Assembly (NCBI GenBank): GCA_014523515.1
Contig: JAATVJ010000176.1
Location: forward strand, 1-6,546
Reading direction: 5' to 3'
Length of the DNA: 6,546 nt
DNA from: Nitrososphaerales archaeon TH1177
GTDB lineage: Archaea; Thermoproteota; Nitrososphaeria; Nitrososphaerales; Nitrososphaeraceae
Part shown: piece after piece, positions 1-5,175 of the stretch
Numbering within the stretch: the stretch's first letter is position 1
Layout of the letters: each line of letters begins with the position of its first letter
Made by a program: the position numbers and the translations under genes
Notes under the pieces: model-generated
Seen by the model: only the letters and a program-made list of their open reading frames with translations
Told to the model about the DNA's origin: nothing
The model's database searches: none

Positions 1-599
1 GCATCACCTAATCCTCCAATATCTTCATAGGTAATAGATGCAGCTGCACCTTCTTTTGATATCTGTATTGCCTTTGAGCTTTCTTCAGATACTATGATTT
101 CTGTAGAATCATTAATAATAACTGGACCTGAAGGATTGGTAGAAATAACAACTAAATCTATTCTTCTACCCATAACGTTAATTGGTATCGTATCGCCTTT
201 GGTCATTAGTGCACCATTTAGGTATTCAGCAAGATACTGTTCTCCACCAGTTATTCTCAATGGTTCTGTGGGAGCAAAGGTTATACTTTTAGCATCTTTT
301 GATTCAACTTGTTTGATTTCTACTAAATCATTAATGCCAACATCTAATCTATTTCTGATTAATCCATCTATACGAATAATACCTTTGCCTCTATCGCTTT
401 CTTTTGCAGGCCAGCTAAGAACAGTTGTTTTTCTACCAAGTGAGGATAATTCTAATGCATCACCTGTAGTAATGTTTAGGCGTTCTACTACTTCAGGATC
501 AACTCGGGCTATTTTTCTTCCAACATCGCGTTGTTCTGCTTCAGCAACCTTTAAAGTTGCCACATCGGATGATTTTTTATCATCCGTATTAGAAGTCAT
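1..599 (-). CDS. Cdc48/VAT-family AAA ATPase, N-terminal part (partial, runs off left edge)
   Basis: This is the first 199 codons of a Cdc48/p97/VAT-type ATPase, a hexameric cytosolic unfoldase that extracts and unfolds proteins, often for the proteasome. After a polar stretch (residues 1-15), residues about 16-105 match the double-psi barrel half of the Cdc48 N domain (RDVGRKIARVD, GDALEL, GIIRIDGLIR, GINDLVEI). Residues about 108-185 match the second N-subdomain (LRITGGEQYLAEYLNG, GDTIPINVMG). The frame then enters the first ATPase domain with YEDIGGLGD (191-199), the hallmark of the Cdc48 D1 entry. Both Walker motifs would lie beyond the window. The ATG at 599-597 is chosen because the N domain begins just after it and a TATA-like box lies about 30 bases upstream, which suits a leaderless mRNA. 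It is divergent from the MgtC-family gene. The family call is very secure; which Cdc48 paralogue it is cannot be told. Confidence 0.95.
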   Translation of the reverse strand, partial: MTSNTDDKKSSDVATLKVAEAEQRDVGRKIARVDPEVVERLNITTGDALELSSLGRKTTVLSWPAKESDRGKGIIRIDGLIRNRLDVGINDLVEIKQVESKDAKSITFAPTEPLRITGGEQYLAEYLNGALMTKGDTIPINVMGRRIDLVVISTNPSGPVIINDSTEIIVSEESSKAIQISKEGAAASITYEDIGGLGD

Positions 600-624
600 A
601 TATTATCAAAACATATACATTATT

Positions 625-634
625 TATATTTAAA
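625..634 (-). promoter_or_regulatory. TATA-like box for the Cdc48 gene
   Basis: Read on the minus strand this is TTTAAATATA, centred about 30 bases upstream of the Cdc48 ATG. That is the expected distance for an archaeal TATA box driving a leaderless transcript. The whole region is AT-rich, so the match could be chance. Confidence 0.4.
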
Positions 635-828
635 TTAAATATACAATTACCGTCAAAATTTTTATCAATAATGATATCCTTTTTTTTGATTAATATATCC
701 ATTTTATAAAGTATATTTTAAAGAAAGAAAATCAAAATAGAAGAAAATAATTGCATCATGATAAAGTCAATTTGTAAATATAATTAATTTACTGCAGAAT
801 AATATAGCTCTTTTTGTTTGTTCAATAA

Positions 829-850
829 TTTTAAAAAGATATAATTTATA
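829..850 (+). promoter_or_regulatory. TATA-like region upstream of the MgtC-family gene
   Basis: TTTTAAAAAG at 829-838 is centred about 25 bases before the ATG of a nine-codon ORF at 857. A second AT-rich run, ATAATTTATA (841-850), is centred about 34 bases before the TTG at 880. Either could place a transcription start near the MgtC-family coding region. No Shine-Dalgarno motif precedes the TTG. The support is positional only. Confidence 0.3.
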
Positions 851-856
851 GATAAG

Positions 857-886
857 ATGATTACATATCCAACCTTAAATTGCTAG
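857..886 (+). other. Nine-codon ORF overlapping the MgtC-family start
   Basis: ATG at 857 opens MITYPTLNC and stops with TAG at 884-886, overlapping the TTG start at 880 in another frame. It sits about 23 bases after a TATA-like box, so it could be the first codon of a leaderless mRNA and couple translation into the MgtC-family gene. It could equally be chance, or a sign of an indel at the gene's 5' end. Confidence 0.2.
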
Positions 887-1317
887 ATAATTGGCAGATA
901 GGTCTACAACTCGATTTTCTAATAGACATTGTTTTTGCTCTTGCTGCGGGATTTGTTATAGGAGCAGAAAGAGAATCAAGAGGTAAACCTGCTGGTATTA
1001 GTACAAATTCTTTGGTAATAGGTGGTGCTATGTTATTTACATATCTCTCTGCTGCCGTTGACCCTAATTCAACTTCACGTATAGCAGCTCAAGTTGTTAG
1101 TGGTATAGGATTTTTGGGCGCTGGAATGATTTTAAAAGGAGAAGTAGATAAAAAAATTACAAATTTAACTACTGCAGCAAGTGTTTGGTTTTCTGCAGCC
1201 ATAGGGATGGCTATAGGATTTAATTTTTACATAATAGCATTAGCAGCAGTTGTATTTGCTGTATTAGTGCCTCGTATACCTCATATTACAAGAATAAAAA
1301 GTAATATAGAAGAATGA
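880..1317 (+). CDS. MgtC/SapB-family membrane protein (short form)
   Basis: An integral membrane protein of 145 residues that belongs to the MgtC/SapB family. Visible family motifs are GFVIGAERESRGKPAG (24-39), RIAAQVVSGIGFLGAGMI (67-84) and LTTAASVWFSAAIGMAIG (96-113). Hydrophobic segments lie at about 13-29, 43-60, 68-86, 97-115 and 117-133. Enterobacterial MgtC, at about 230 residues, carries a C-terminal soluble domain; this protein stops after the membrane part with a short charged tail. Known MgtC proteins are linked to growth at low Mg2+ and to modulation of F-type ATPase. The biochemical activity of the broad family, and of archaeal members, is not settled, so no transport function is claimed. 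The start is TTG because the frame has a stop at 853-855 and no in-frame ATG or GTG before it. A nine-codon ATG ORF (857-886) overlaps this start out of frame. The gene stands alone, divergent from Cdc48. Confidence 0.88.
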   Translation: MLDNWQIGLQLDFLIDIVFALAAGFVIGAERESRGKPAGISTNSLVIGGAMLFTYLSAAVDPNSTSRIAAQVVSGIGFLGAGMILKGEVDKKITNLTTAASVWFSAAIGMAIGFNFYIIALAAVVFAVLVPRIPHITRIKSNIEE

Positions 1318-1775
1318 CAAGATTAAAAGTTGAATATTTTTTTTAATAAAATCTTCAATATATAATTATAAACAATATAATTCCTATAGACATACAGAAG
1401 AGAAGATGTGCAATTTATTAAAAAGTACCATTAGATGGTAAACAAGAGCAAAAGTCTAATTTATTAATATACTGCTAAACTTGCCATTATCTGATTTCTA
1501 ACACAATTTTCTTTTCACTTTCATATAATCTATCTATTATATTAGTATCTTATTTCTTTTTGCATATTTCTAGTATTTGACATTATAATTCAATATTCTT
1601 AAGACAAATTTAGTAAACTATTATAATAAATTAAGATAAATGTCATTTCATTTATTTTTTCTTTATGTAGATTAACCAGTGCTGTTAATTAGCTTTTATT
1701 AGTCTCCAGAATTTTTTTCTAGTATCATTACAATAAATATTTTTATAGAAAATTCAAATTTAAATTAATGTAAGA
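1318..1775. other. Intergenic gap, 458 bases, no supported gene
   Basis: Very AT-rich sequence between the MgtC-family gene and the small exported protein. No tRNA, rRNA or convincing ORF was seen on either strand. It holds the T-run terminator candidate and a short perfect hairpin, TACCAT-TAG-ATGGTA, at 1426-1440. It also has a TATA-like ATTTTTATA at 1738-1746, about 33 bases before the next ATG. Two short minus-strand fragments at 1487-1583 read like coding sequence but are broken by stops and a frame change. Confidence 0.6.
1337..1344 (+). terminator. T-run terminator candidate after the MgtC-family gene
   Basis: An uninterrupted run of eight T on the coding strand begins 19 bases after the stop codon. 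Archaeal RNA polymerase terminates at such T-runs without needing a hairpin. Long T-runs are common in this AT-rich DNA, so confidence is moderate. Confidence 0.4.
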
Positions 1776-2078
1776 ATGTTATGCAATAAAATATTTTTGA
1801 TAGTGCCAACAACAATAATATTTTTTATTATAACAATATTTTCCACGTTGACATTCACTGCTTCAACTTTTGGACAATCTGACGGAAAGAATTACACTAT
1901 GAAAAATATGGAAGAACCTGCAAATAAAACAATACTGAATATGAGTCAATCTACCAATAAAACAGGAGAAGCAATTCCAGTTCAAAAAAATGTTACTGAC
2001 CTTGCTTCTAACCTCACTGAAGTAGCCAAGAAACTAGCTAAAAGTATCGATGAAGGAATAAAGAATTTATCACAATAA
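1776..2078 (+). CDS. Small exported protein rich in N-glycosylation sequons
   Basis: A 100-residue protein of unrecognised family. Residues 1-35 form a signal peptide or membrane anchor: Lys5 near the N terminus, a hydrophobic core at about 6-29, then a small-residue stretch (TASTFGQS) where cleavage could occur. The remaining 65 or so residues are polar and contain seven N-x-S/T sequons: N39YT, N50KT, N55MS, N61KT, N72VT, N79LT and N97LS. The tail (about 73-98) is Lys/Glu/Leu-rich and would form an amphipathic helix. After signal removal there is no cysteine, and no catalytic motif is visible. Archaeal AglB glycosylates this sequon outside the membrane, so a small, heavily glycosylated surface or secreted protein is the natural inference. 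The gene stands alone with an ATG start and gaps of several hundred bases on both sides. AT-rich DNA favours Asn, Lys and Thr codons, which weakens the sequon count as evidence. Confidence 0.72.
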   Translation: MLCNKIFLIVPTTIIFFIITIFSTLTFTASTFGQSDGKNYTMKNMEEPANKTILNMSQSTNKTGEAIPVQKNVTDLASNLTEVAKKLAKSIDEGIKNLSQ

Positions 2079-2103
2079 ATTGAATTTTATAAAATAACAA
2101 GAA

Positions 2104-2133
2104 TTTTTATTATTATTATCGTTATTATTATTG
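2104..2133. repeat. Imperfect TTA/ATT triplet tract
   Basis: About four TTA units, then a TCG interruption, then about four more TTA units, starting 26 bases after the stop of the small exported protein gene. The T-rich start (five T at 2104-2108) might also help termination on the plus strand. It is a low-complexity tract with no further meaning visible. Confidence 0.5.
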
Positions 2134-2500
2134 TTTGATTTTATATTGCATCTAAGCTTTTTATCTAATAAAATATAACCTTTAGAAGTCTGGTGTTCAA
2201 TAGAAAGATAAACTACAAAAAATATAATATTAAAAATTTAAGATGTTAATGAAACATAAAAGTACGAATATTTTCAACTACATTTATTTTGACCATGGAA
2301 AAATATCCCATTAGAAAGGCAACTTTTGATTTTGGATTATTTATATGAGAAGCTTTTACATTAGAATCATTTTCCAAATAAGTGGAAAGATATCAATTTC
2401 TACAATATATGAAAATTTTGACCAATCAAAAGTCTCTTATAATAAATATTATAATTTCTATAAATGTCTTAATTCTTTTATAATGAATAATTAAATCATA

Positions 2501-2614
2501 TTGAACAATCAAGAAAATAATAAAGATATTCAGGAATTACTACAAAAATATCTTCTAGTACTACAAGATATATTTGTAAAATCTGTGGAACCACCTATTT
2601 CAAAATATAATTAA
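2501..2614 (+). other. Possible micro-ORF (37 codons, TTG start)
   Basis: TTG at 2501 opens a 37-residue polar/helical peptide beginning MNNQENNKDIQELLQKY and ending at TAA 2612-2614. An in-frame stop at 2492-2494 rules out a longer N terminus. A TATA-like TTTTATAAT (2476-2484) lies about 21 bases before the TTG, roughly at leaderless distance. No family is recognised. It may be a remnant or chance. Confidence 0.2.
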
Positions 2615-2828
2615 AAAAGATGATAATAAACAATTTATAGAAAGTAATGATAATTTTCTTTTCTCCTCCAAAACTTGTGTTGATTATTACATTATCAATG
2701 ACGTAACATACATAATGTTTATTCTTTTTTGATAGGACTTGTATATACTCATAGACCAATAAATAAAATATAAGAATTTGTAGTTAACTTTAAAATAACA
2801 GAATAGCTCTACGATTGTAATCAACTAT

Positions 2829-3821
2829 TTATCGAGCAACCAAAGAATTAGGTTTGTCAAGATGTTTTATTAATCTTTTGTCACATTTACTTCCTTCAGG
2901 TGGATACAATTCTTGTCCTATTACACATGCATGAAATCTATCTCCAACTTGAATTGGTCCCATATCGGTATTTCTATCAAAAGCGAAAATTCTTTCAATC
3001 GTGTATCCTCCTATTTTATCAAACTCTTTTTGAACATCAACTATTTCAGATTTTATCTGACCTTTAAGCATTGTCATAATTTTTATTTTTGTAGCATTAT
3101 TTTTATCCTCCATTGGAACTATTATTTTTACCTCAACTGATTTCTTGCTGCTATCACTGCTGCTGCTACTACTACTACTATTCTTTGATTTATCTAGTTT
3201 TATATTAACAGAGGTATTGCTAGTTGATTCAAGAGTATCATTATCTAGACTATCAAATGAGATTAATTTGGGTTTTGAATACATATTATAATAAGTCAAA
3301 GTTTTATTATGAACTTGTGATTTTTCTTTAAATAAACTTACCTTAGTTGGTTTTGCAGTAGATTTGATATCACCTTCATTACAATCAAAATATTCTATTG
3401 TATCTTTTTTATTGAAAGATATTGATTTTAGATTATTGTTATTATTAGGATTTTTAAAATGATATGCACATACAAAAAATTCATCTCGTTTGTGTGCACT
3501 AACTATCTCGTTATCTTTGTCCATTGAAAATGTAACTTTTAATATTTTAATGGTATCCTTTAATTTACCTAAAGGAATATTTTTGACAAAATCTTCACCA
3601 TTAATAACACCGACTACTTTAAGAAATCCTTTTTTTTCTATATTTTGTAGATTAATATTAGAAACAATGACTAACTTATCATTATATGCTTCTTCCTCAT
3701 CATTGATATTGAGAATATTTTCTGATTTTTCTGCAATAACTGATGGTATGTAGGAAAATGTAAAATTCAAAGTTAAAAGAAATAAGATAATTATAAATAT
3801 TATACCTATATTTAATAACAT
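2829..3821 (-). CDS. Exported two-domain repeat protein with Ser-rich linker, function unknown
   Basis: A 330-residue protein of unrecognised family. Residues 1-30 are a signal peptide or anchor (core at about 4-22, ending SVIA), so it probably acts outside the membrane. The rest divides into two diverged copies of one domain. Copy 1 (about 66-150) contains TIKILKVTFSMD, then DEFFVCAYHF and a later FDCNEG. Copy 2 (about 245-315) contains TIERIFAFDRN, then GDRFHACVIGQ and SKCDKR. Each copy has exactly two cysteines (C118/C147 and C299/C313), which suggests one disulfide per domain. Copy 1 carries an extra Asn-rich insert (about 124-142). The linker (about 155-228) is polar, holds sequons at N172, N194, N202 and N214, and has an eight-Ser run (215-222) coded only by AGT/AGC. 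N242 is a further sequon. The ATG is chosen because the signal peptide starts there. It is a single gene, divergent from the PNGase homologue. A surface or adhesion role is a guess. Confidence 0.72.
   Translation of the reverse strand: MLLNIGIIFIIILFLLTLNFTFSYIPSVIAEKSENILNINDEEEAYNDKLVIVSNINLQNIEKKGFLKVVGVINGEDFVKNIPLGKLKDTIKILKVTFSMDKDNEIVSAHKRDEFFVCAYHFKNPNNNNNLKSISFNKKDTIEYFDCNEGDIKSTAKPTKVSLFKEKSQVHNKTLTYYNMYSKPKLISFDSLDNDTLESTSNTSVNIKLDKSKNSSSSSSSSDSSKKSVEVKIIVPMEDKNNATKIKIMTMLKGQIKSEIVDVQKEFDKIGGYTIERIFAFDRNTDMGPIQVGDRFHACVIGQELYPPEGSKCDKRLIKHLDKPNSLVAR
3156..3179 (-). repeat. AGY triplet tract coding an eight-Ser run
   Basis: Eight consecutive serine codons on the minus strand, five AGT and three AGC, in the linker between the two repeat domains. 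Such a tract can gain or lose whole triplets by slippage without breaking the frame, so linker length may vary between strains. Neighbouring serines (TCA, AGT, AGC) are mixed, so the AGY-only run stands out. Confidence 0.7.
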
Positions 3822-3835
3822 GCAAAATAGTAAGA

Positions 3836-3854
3836 GAATTAAAATTTATTGATT
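3836..3854 (-). promoter_or_regulatory. TATA-like region for the two-domain exported protein
   Basis: The minus strand reads AATAAATTTTAATTC here, centred about 23 bases before the ATG at 3821. This is close to the spacing expected for a leaderless archaeal transcript. It is AT-rich and therefore weak evidence. Confidence 0.25.
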
Positions 3855-3926
3855 TTGGAGATATCTTAAGTAAGATAAGGATTAAAAACATTATTTAATG
3901 ATTTTTATCGATGATATTTCTAAATT

Positions 3927-4085
3927 TTGTTAGTTCCAAATCCTCCTTTTAGATCAAATTGGTTCATAACTCAATCACCGATTTATTCAGTATATAGTTA
4001 TAATTATAGTGCTTTTATGGAAGAAAAACAATTAATTCTGGCAGACCAATTGAATATTTGGCCTAAAGATGATTATGCTTATTAA
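3927..4085 (+). other. Open frame upstream of, and overlapping, the PNGase start
   Basis: A 52-codon open frame begins at TTG 3927, with a stop just before it at 3921-3923. It contains ATG 4017 and ends at TAA 4083-4085, overlapping the first 17 bases of the PNGase coding region in a different frame. From ATG 4017 it reads MEEKQLILADQLNIWPKDDY (and then AY). A TATA-like TATATAGTTATAATTA (3991-4006) lies about 20 bases before this ATG. It may be a leaderless upstream ORF coupled to the PNGase gene, or the gene's true N terminus separated by a frameshift. Chance is also possible, since 52 codons is short. Confidence 0.3.
3991..4006 (+). promoter_or_regulatory. TATA-like region upstream of the PNGase homologue
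   Basis: TATATAGTTATAATTA would place a transcription start near 4017-4030, either at the ATG of the overlapping upstream frame or giving a leader of roughly 40-50 bases before ATG 4069. The support is positional only. Confidence 0.3.
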
Positions 4086-4791
4086 TAACTTGAATCAGTT
4101 ATCGTCATATACAAACACTTTTACGTTTTACAAAAGAACATCAGAACAATATAACGACCAGGCTATTCTGGATTCTGTCAAACAATTAGTCCCAGAGAAT
4201 ATATTAAAATTTAGTCCTAATGACCGATTAAAGCTTCTTTTAAATTGGTTTAAAAATGACTTTATGAAATGGATGCCCAAAGAACTACACTGTAAAATAT
4301 GTGATGATAATAGATCCATGAGCGTTCAAATCATAGAAGGAGATTCAACGACATTGCGAAAAAACGAAATTCATACATGTGATAAATGTGGATCTAAGCA
4401 AATTTTTCCTAGGTATGCCAAAATACTAAAGATTGCAGAAACAAAAATTGGACGGTGTAGTGAATGGTCGATACTTTTTGGGGCTATTTTAAATTCATTG
4501 TCAATTCAAACTCGACTAGTACATGACTATCTTGATCATTGTTGGAATGAATCGTTGATAAATAAAAGTTGGATACACGTAGATTCAACTTTGGACAATT
4601 CTGTTTCTTTTAACAATCCTTATTATTATGAACAAAATTGGGGAAAGAAATATGAGTATGTTTTAGCATTCTCTGCTAATGGTATAGAAGATGTGACTAA
4701 GGATTATACTGAACAGTGGCAAATGGTTCAGAAAAGAAGAGGAAAAAAAGATAAAGTAGAAGTATTCAAAAGGATTTACTTAAGAGCATAA
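4069..4791 (+). CDS. Peptide:N-glycanase (Png1/NGLY1-like) transglutaminase-fold amidase
   Basis: A 240-residue homologue of the catalytic core of eukaryotic peptide:N-glycanase. That enzyme cleaves the amide bond between Asn and the glycan on unfolded glycoproteins, leaving Asp. Landmarks in order: WFKNDFMKWM (60-69); a zinc site of two CxxC pairs, C75/C78 and C104/C107; FPRY (113-116); GRC with catalytic C130; DHCW with H157; WIHVDS with D172; then NWGKKYEYVLAFSANGIEDV (190-209), close to the NGLY1 segment GWGKKLSYVIAF. The C130-to-H157 spacing (27) and C107-to-C130 spacing (23) equal those I recall for yeast Png1 (C191/H218, C168/C191). The PUB and PAW domains of NGLY1 are absent. There is no signal peptide, so it is probably cytosolic. 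ATG 4069 is the first in-frame start after a stop at 4051-4053; ATG 4075 is an alternative. Activity on archaeal N-glycans is inferred, not shown. Confidence 0.9.
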   Translation: MIMLINNLNQLSSYTNTFTFYKRTSEQYNDQAILDSVKQLVPENILKFSPNDRLKLLLNWFKNDFMKWMPKELHCKICDDNRSMSVQIIEGDSTTLRKNEIHTCDKCGSKQIFPRYAKILKIAETKIGRCSEWSILFGAILNSLSIQTRLVHDYLDHCWNESLINKSWIHVDSTLDNSVSFNNPYYYEQNWGKKYEYVLAFSANGIEDVTKDYTEQWQMVQKRRGKKDKVEVFKRIYLRA

Positions 4792-5001
4792 TCAAATAAT
4801 GGATAAATAGGCTAAGGCTAATAACAAATGTGTTTTAATACTTGACCTTCTTCAATTATATTATTTCATCAGAAGATTAAGATGAAATGTTCTGCTAGCT
4901 AAAATAGGAAATAAAACTTTTATAATTTAGATTTGTTCGATATGATCGCAAATTTTTTAATTTATAAAACTTTTATTGTACGGATATGTTTATAAATTAA
5001 A
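4792..5001. other. Intergenic gap upstream of the MBL hydrolase region
   Basis: About 210 bases between the PNGase stop and ATG 5002; the gap is 384 bases if counted to TTG 5176. It contains the 8-bp hairpin, a TATA-like TTTATAAAAC (4961-4970) about 37 bases before ATG 5002, and TTTATAAAT (4989-4997) about 30 bases before an in-frame ATT at 5023. No gene was seen on either strand. Confidence 0.5.
4863..4888. repeat. Perfect 8-bp inverted repeat (hairpin) between the PNGase and MBL genes
   Basis: ATTTCATC (4863-4870) and GATGAAAT (4881-4888) pair perfectly across a ten-base loop, and a T-G wobble can extend the stem by one pair. It starts 72 bases after the PNGase stop. No T-run follows, so it is not a classic terminator; it could mark the mRNA 3' end or be a protein-binding site. 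A few such hairpins are expected by chance in a window this size. Confidence 0.4.
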
Positions 5002-5175
5002 ATGATTTTATAGAGATTTACAATTTTACCTTTACTATCTAAAAATCTCAGAAATACAAATATAATATACACATTAGCTTTTGTAGTTAGTGGATTATTA
5101 ATAATTTTCAATATTGACAATTATTTATACAATGTTTATGCTCAAAATACAAATATTACAATTGAAACAATAAAA
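5002..5175 (+). other. Signal-peptide-coding 5' extension of the MBL hydrolase, interrupted by an in-frame TAG
   Basis: Read in the same frame as the hydrolase at 5176, this stretch runs ATG ATT TTA TAG, then 54 open codons. Those codons look like a classic export signal: charged residues (SKNLRN), a hydrophobic core TLAFVVSGLLIIF (5071-5109), then NVYAQN with likely cleavage after the Ala codon at 5140-5142. They also encode ETIKL, which completes the first strand of the hydrolase fold. No ATG, GTG or TTG lies between the TAG (5011-5013) and 5176. The protein therefore starts at a rare codon (for example ATT 5023), reads through the TAG, is decaying, or the sequence has an error. Confidence 0.65.

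Larger units (their letters stand above)
2079..2828. other. Long intergenic gap, 750 bases, no supported gene
   Basis: The longest gene-free stretch here, lying between convergent genes. It contains the triplet tract and a perfect six-base hairpin (arms TTTCCA and TGGAAA, 2371-2388). It also has a ten-base direct repeat, ATTTTGACCA, at 2286-2295 and 2415-2424, and a ten-base inverted repeat (ACTTTTGATT at 2322-2331, AATCAAAAGT at 2424-2433). Repeats this short are expected by chance at this composition. A 37-codon TTG ORF lies at 2501-2614, and an overlapping frame there contains a CKICG motif, possibly debris of an old gene. No RNA gene or mobile element was seen. Confidence 0.55.

Noticed and set aside
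94..633. 179-codon plus-strand open frame
   Set aside because: It lies antisense to the Cdc48 N-terminal coding region, which has clear homology on the minus strand; the plus-strand translation resembles no family.
1426..1440. Hairpin TACCAT-TAG-ATGGTA
   Set aside because: A six-base stem with no T-run and no conserved context; too short to call a terminator or operator.
1487..1583. Minus-strand fragments MSNTRNMQKEIRY (1542-1583) and DTNIIDRLYESEKKIVLEIR (1487-1549)
   Set aside because: They look faintly like one frameshifted coding segment, but together they are only about 33 residues, have stops and no recognisable family, so a pseudogene call is not supported.
2286..2433. Ten-base direct repeat ATTTTGACCA and ten-base inverted repeat ACTTTTGATT/AATCAAAAGT
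   Set aside because: At this AT content dozens of ten-base matches are expected by chance in 6.5 kb; no larger unit surrounds them.
2913..3140. 75-codon plus-strand open frame
   Set aside because: Antisense shadow of the two-domain exported protein; low-complexity Tyr/Phe/Asn content and no start context.
3490..3753. 87-codon plus-strand open frame
   Set aside because: Antisense shadow of the first domain of the exported protein on the minus strand.
3700..3891. 63-codon minus-strand open frame
   Set aside because: Overlaps the signal peptide end of the 330-residue protein in another frame; its content is AT-driven Ile/Tyr/Asn without motifs.
4128..4319. 63-codon minus-strand open frame
   Set aside because: Antisense to the N-terminal part of the PNGase homologue, whose homology is unambiguous.
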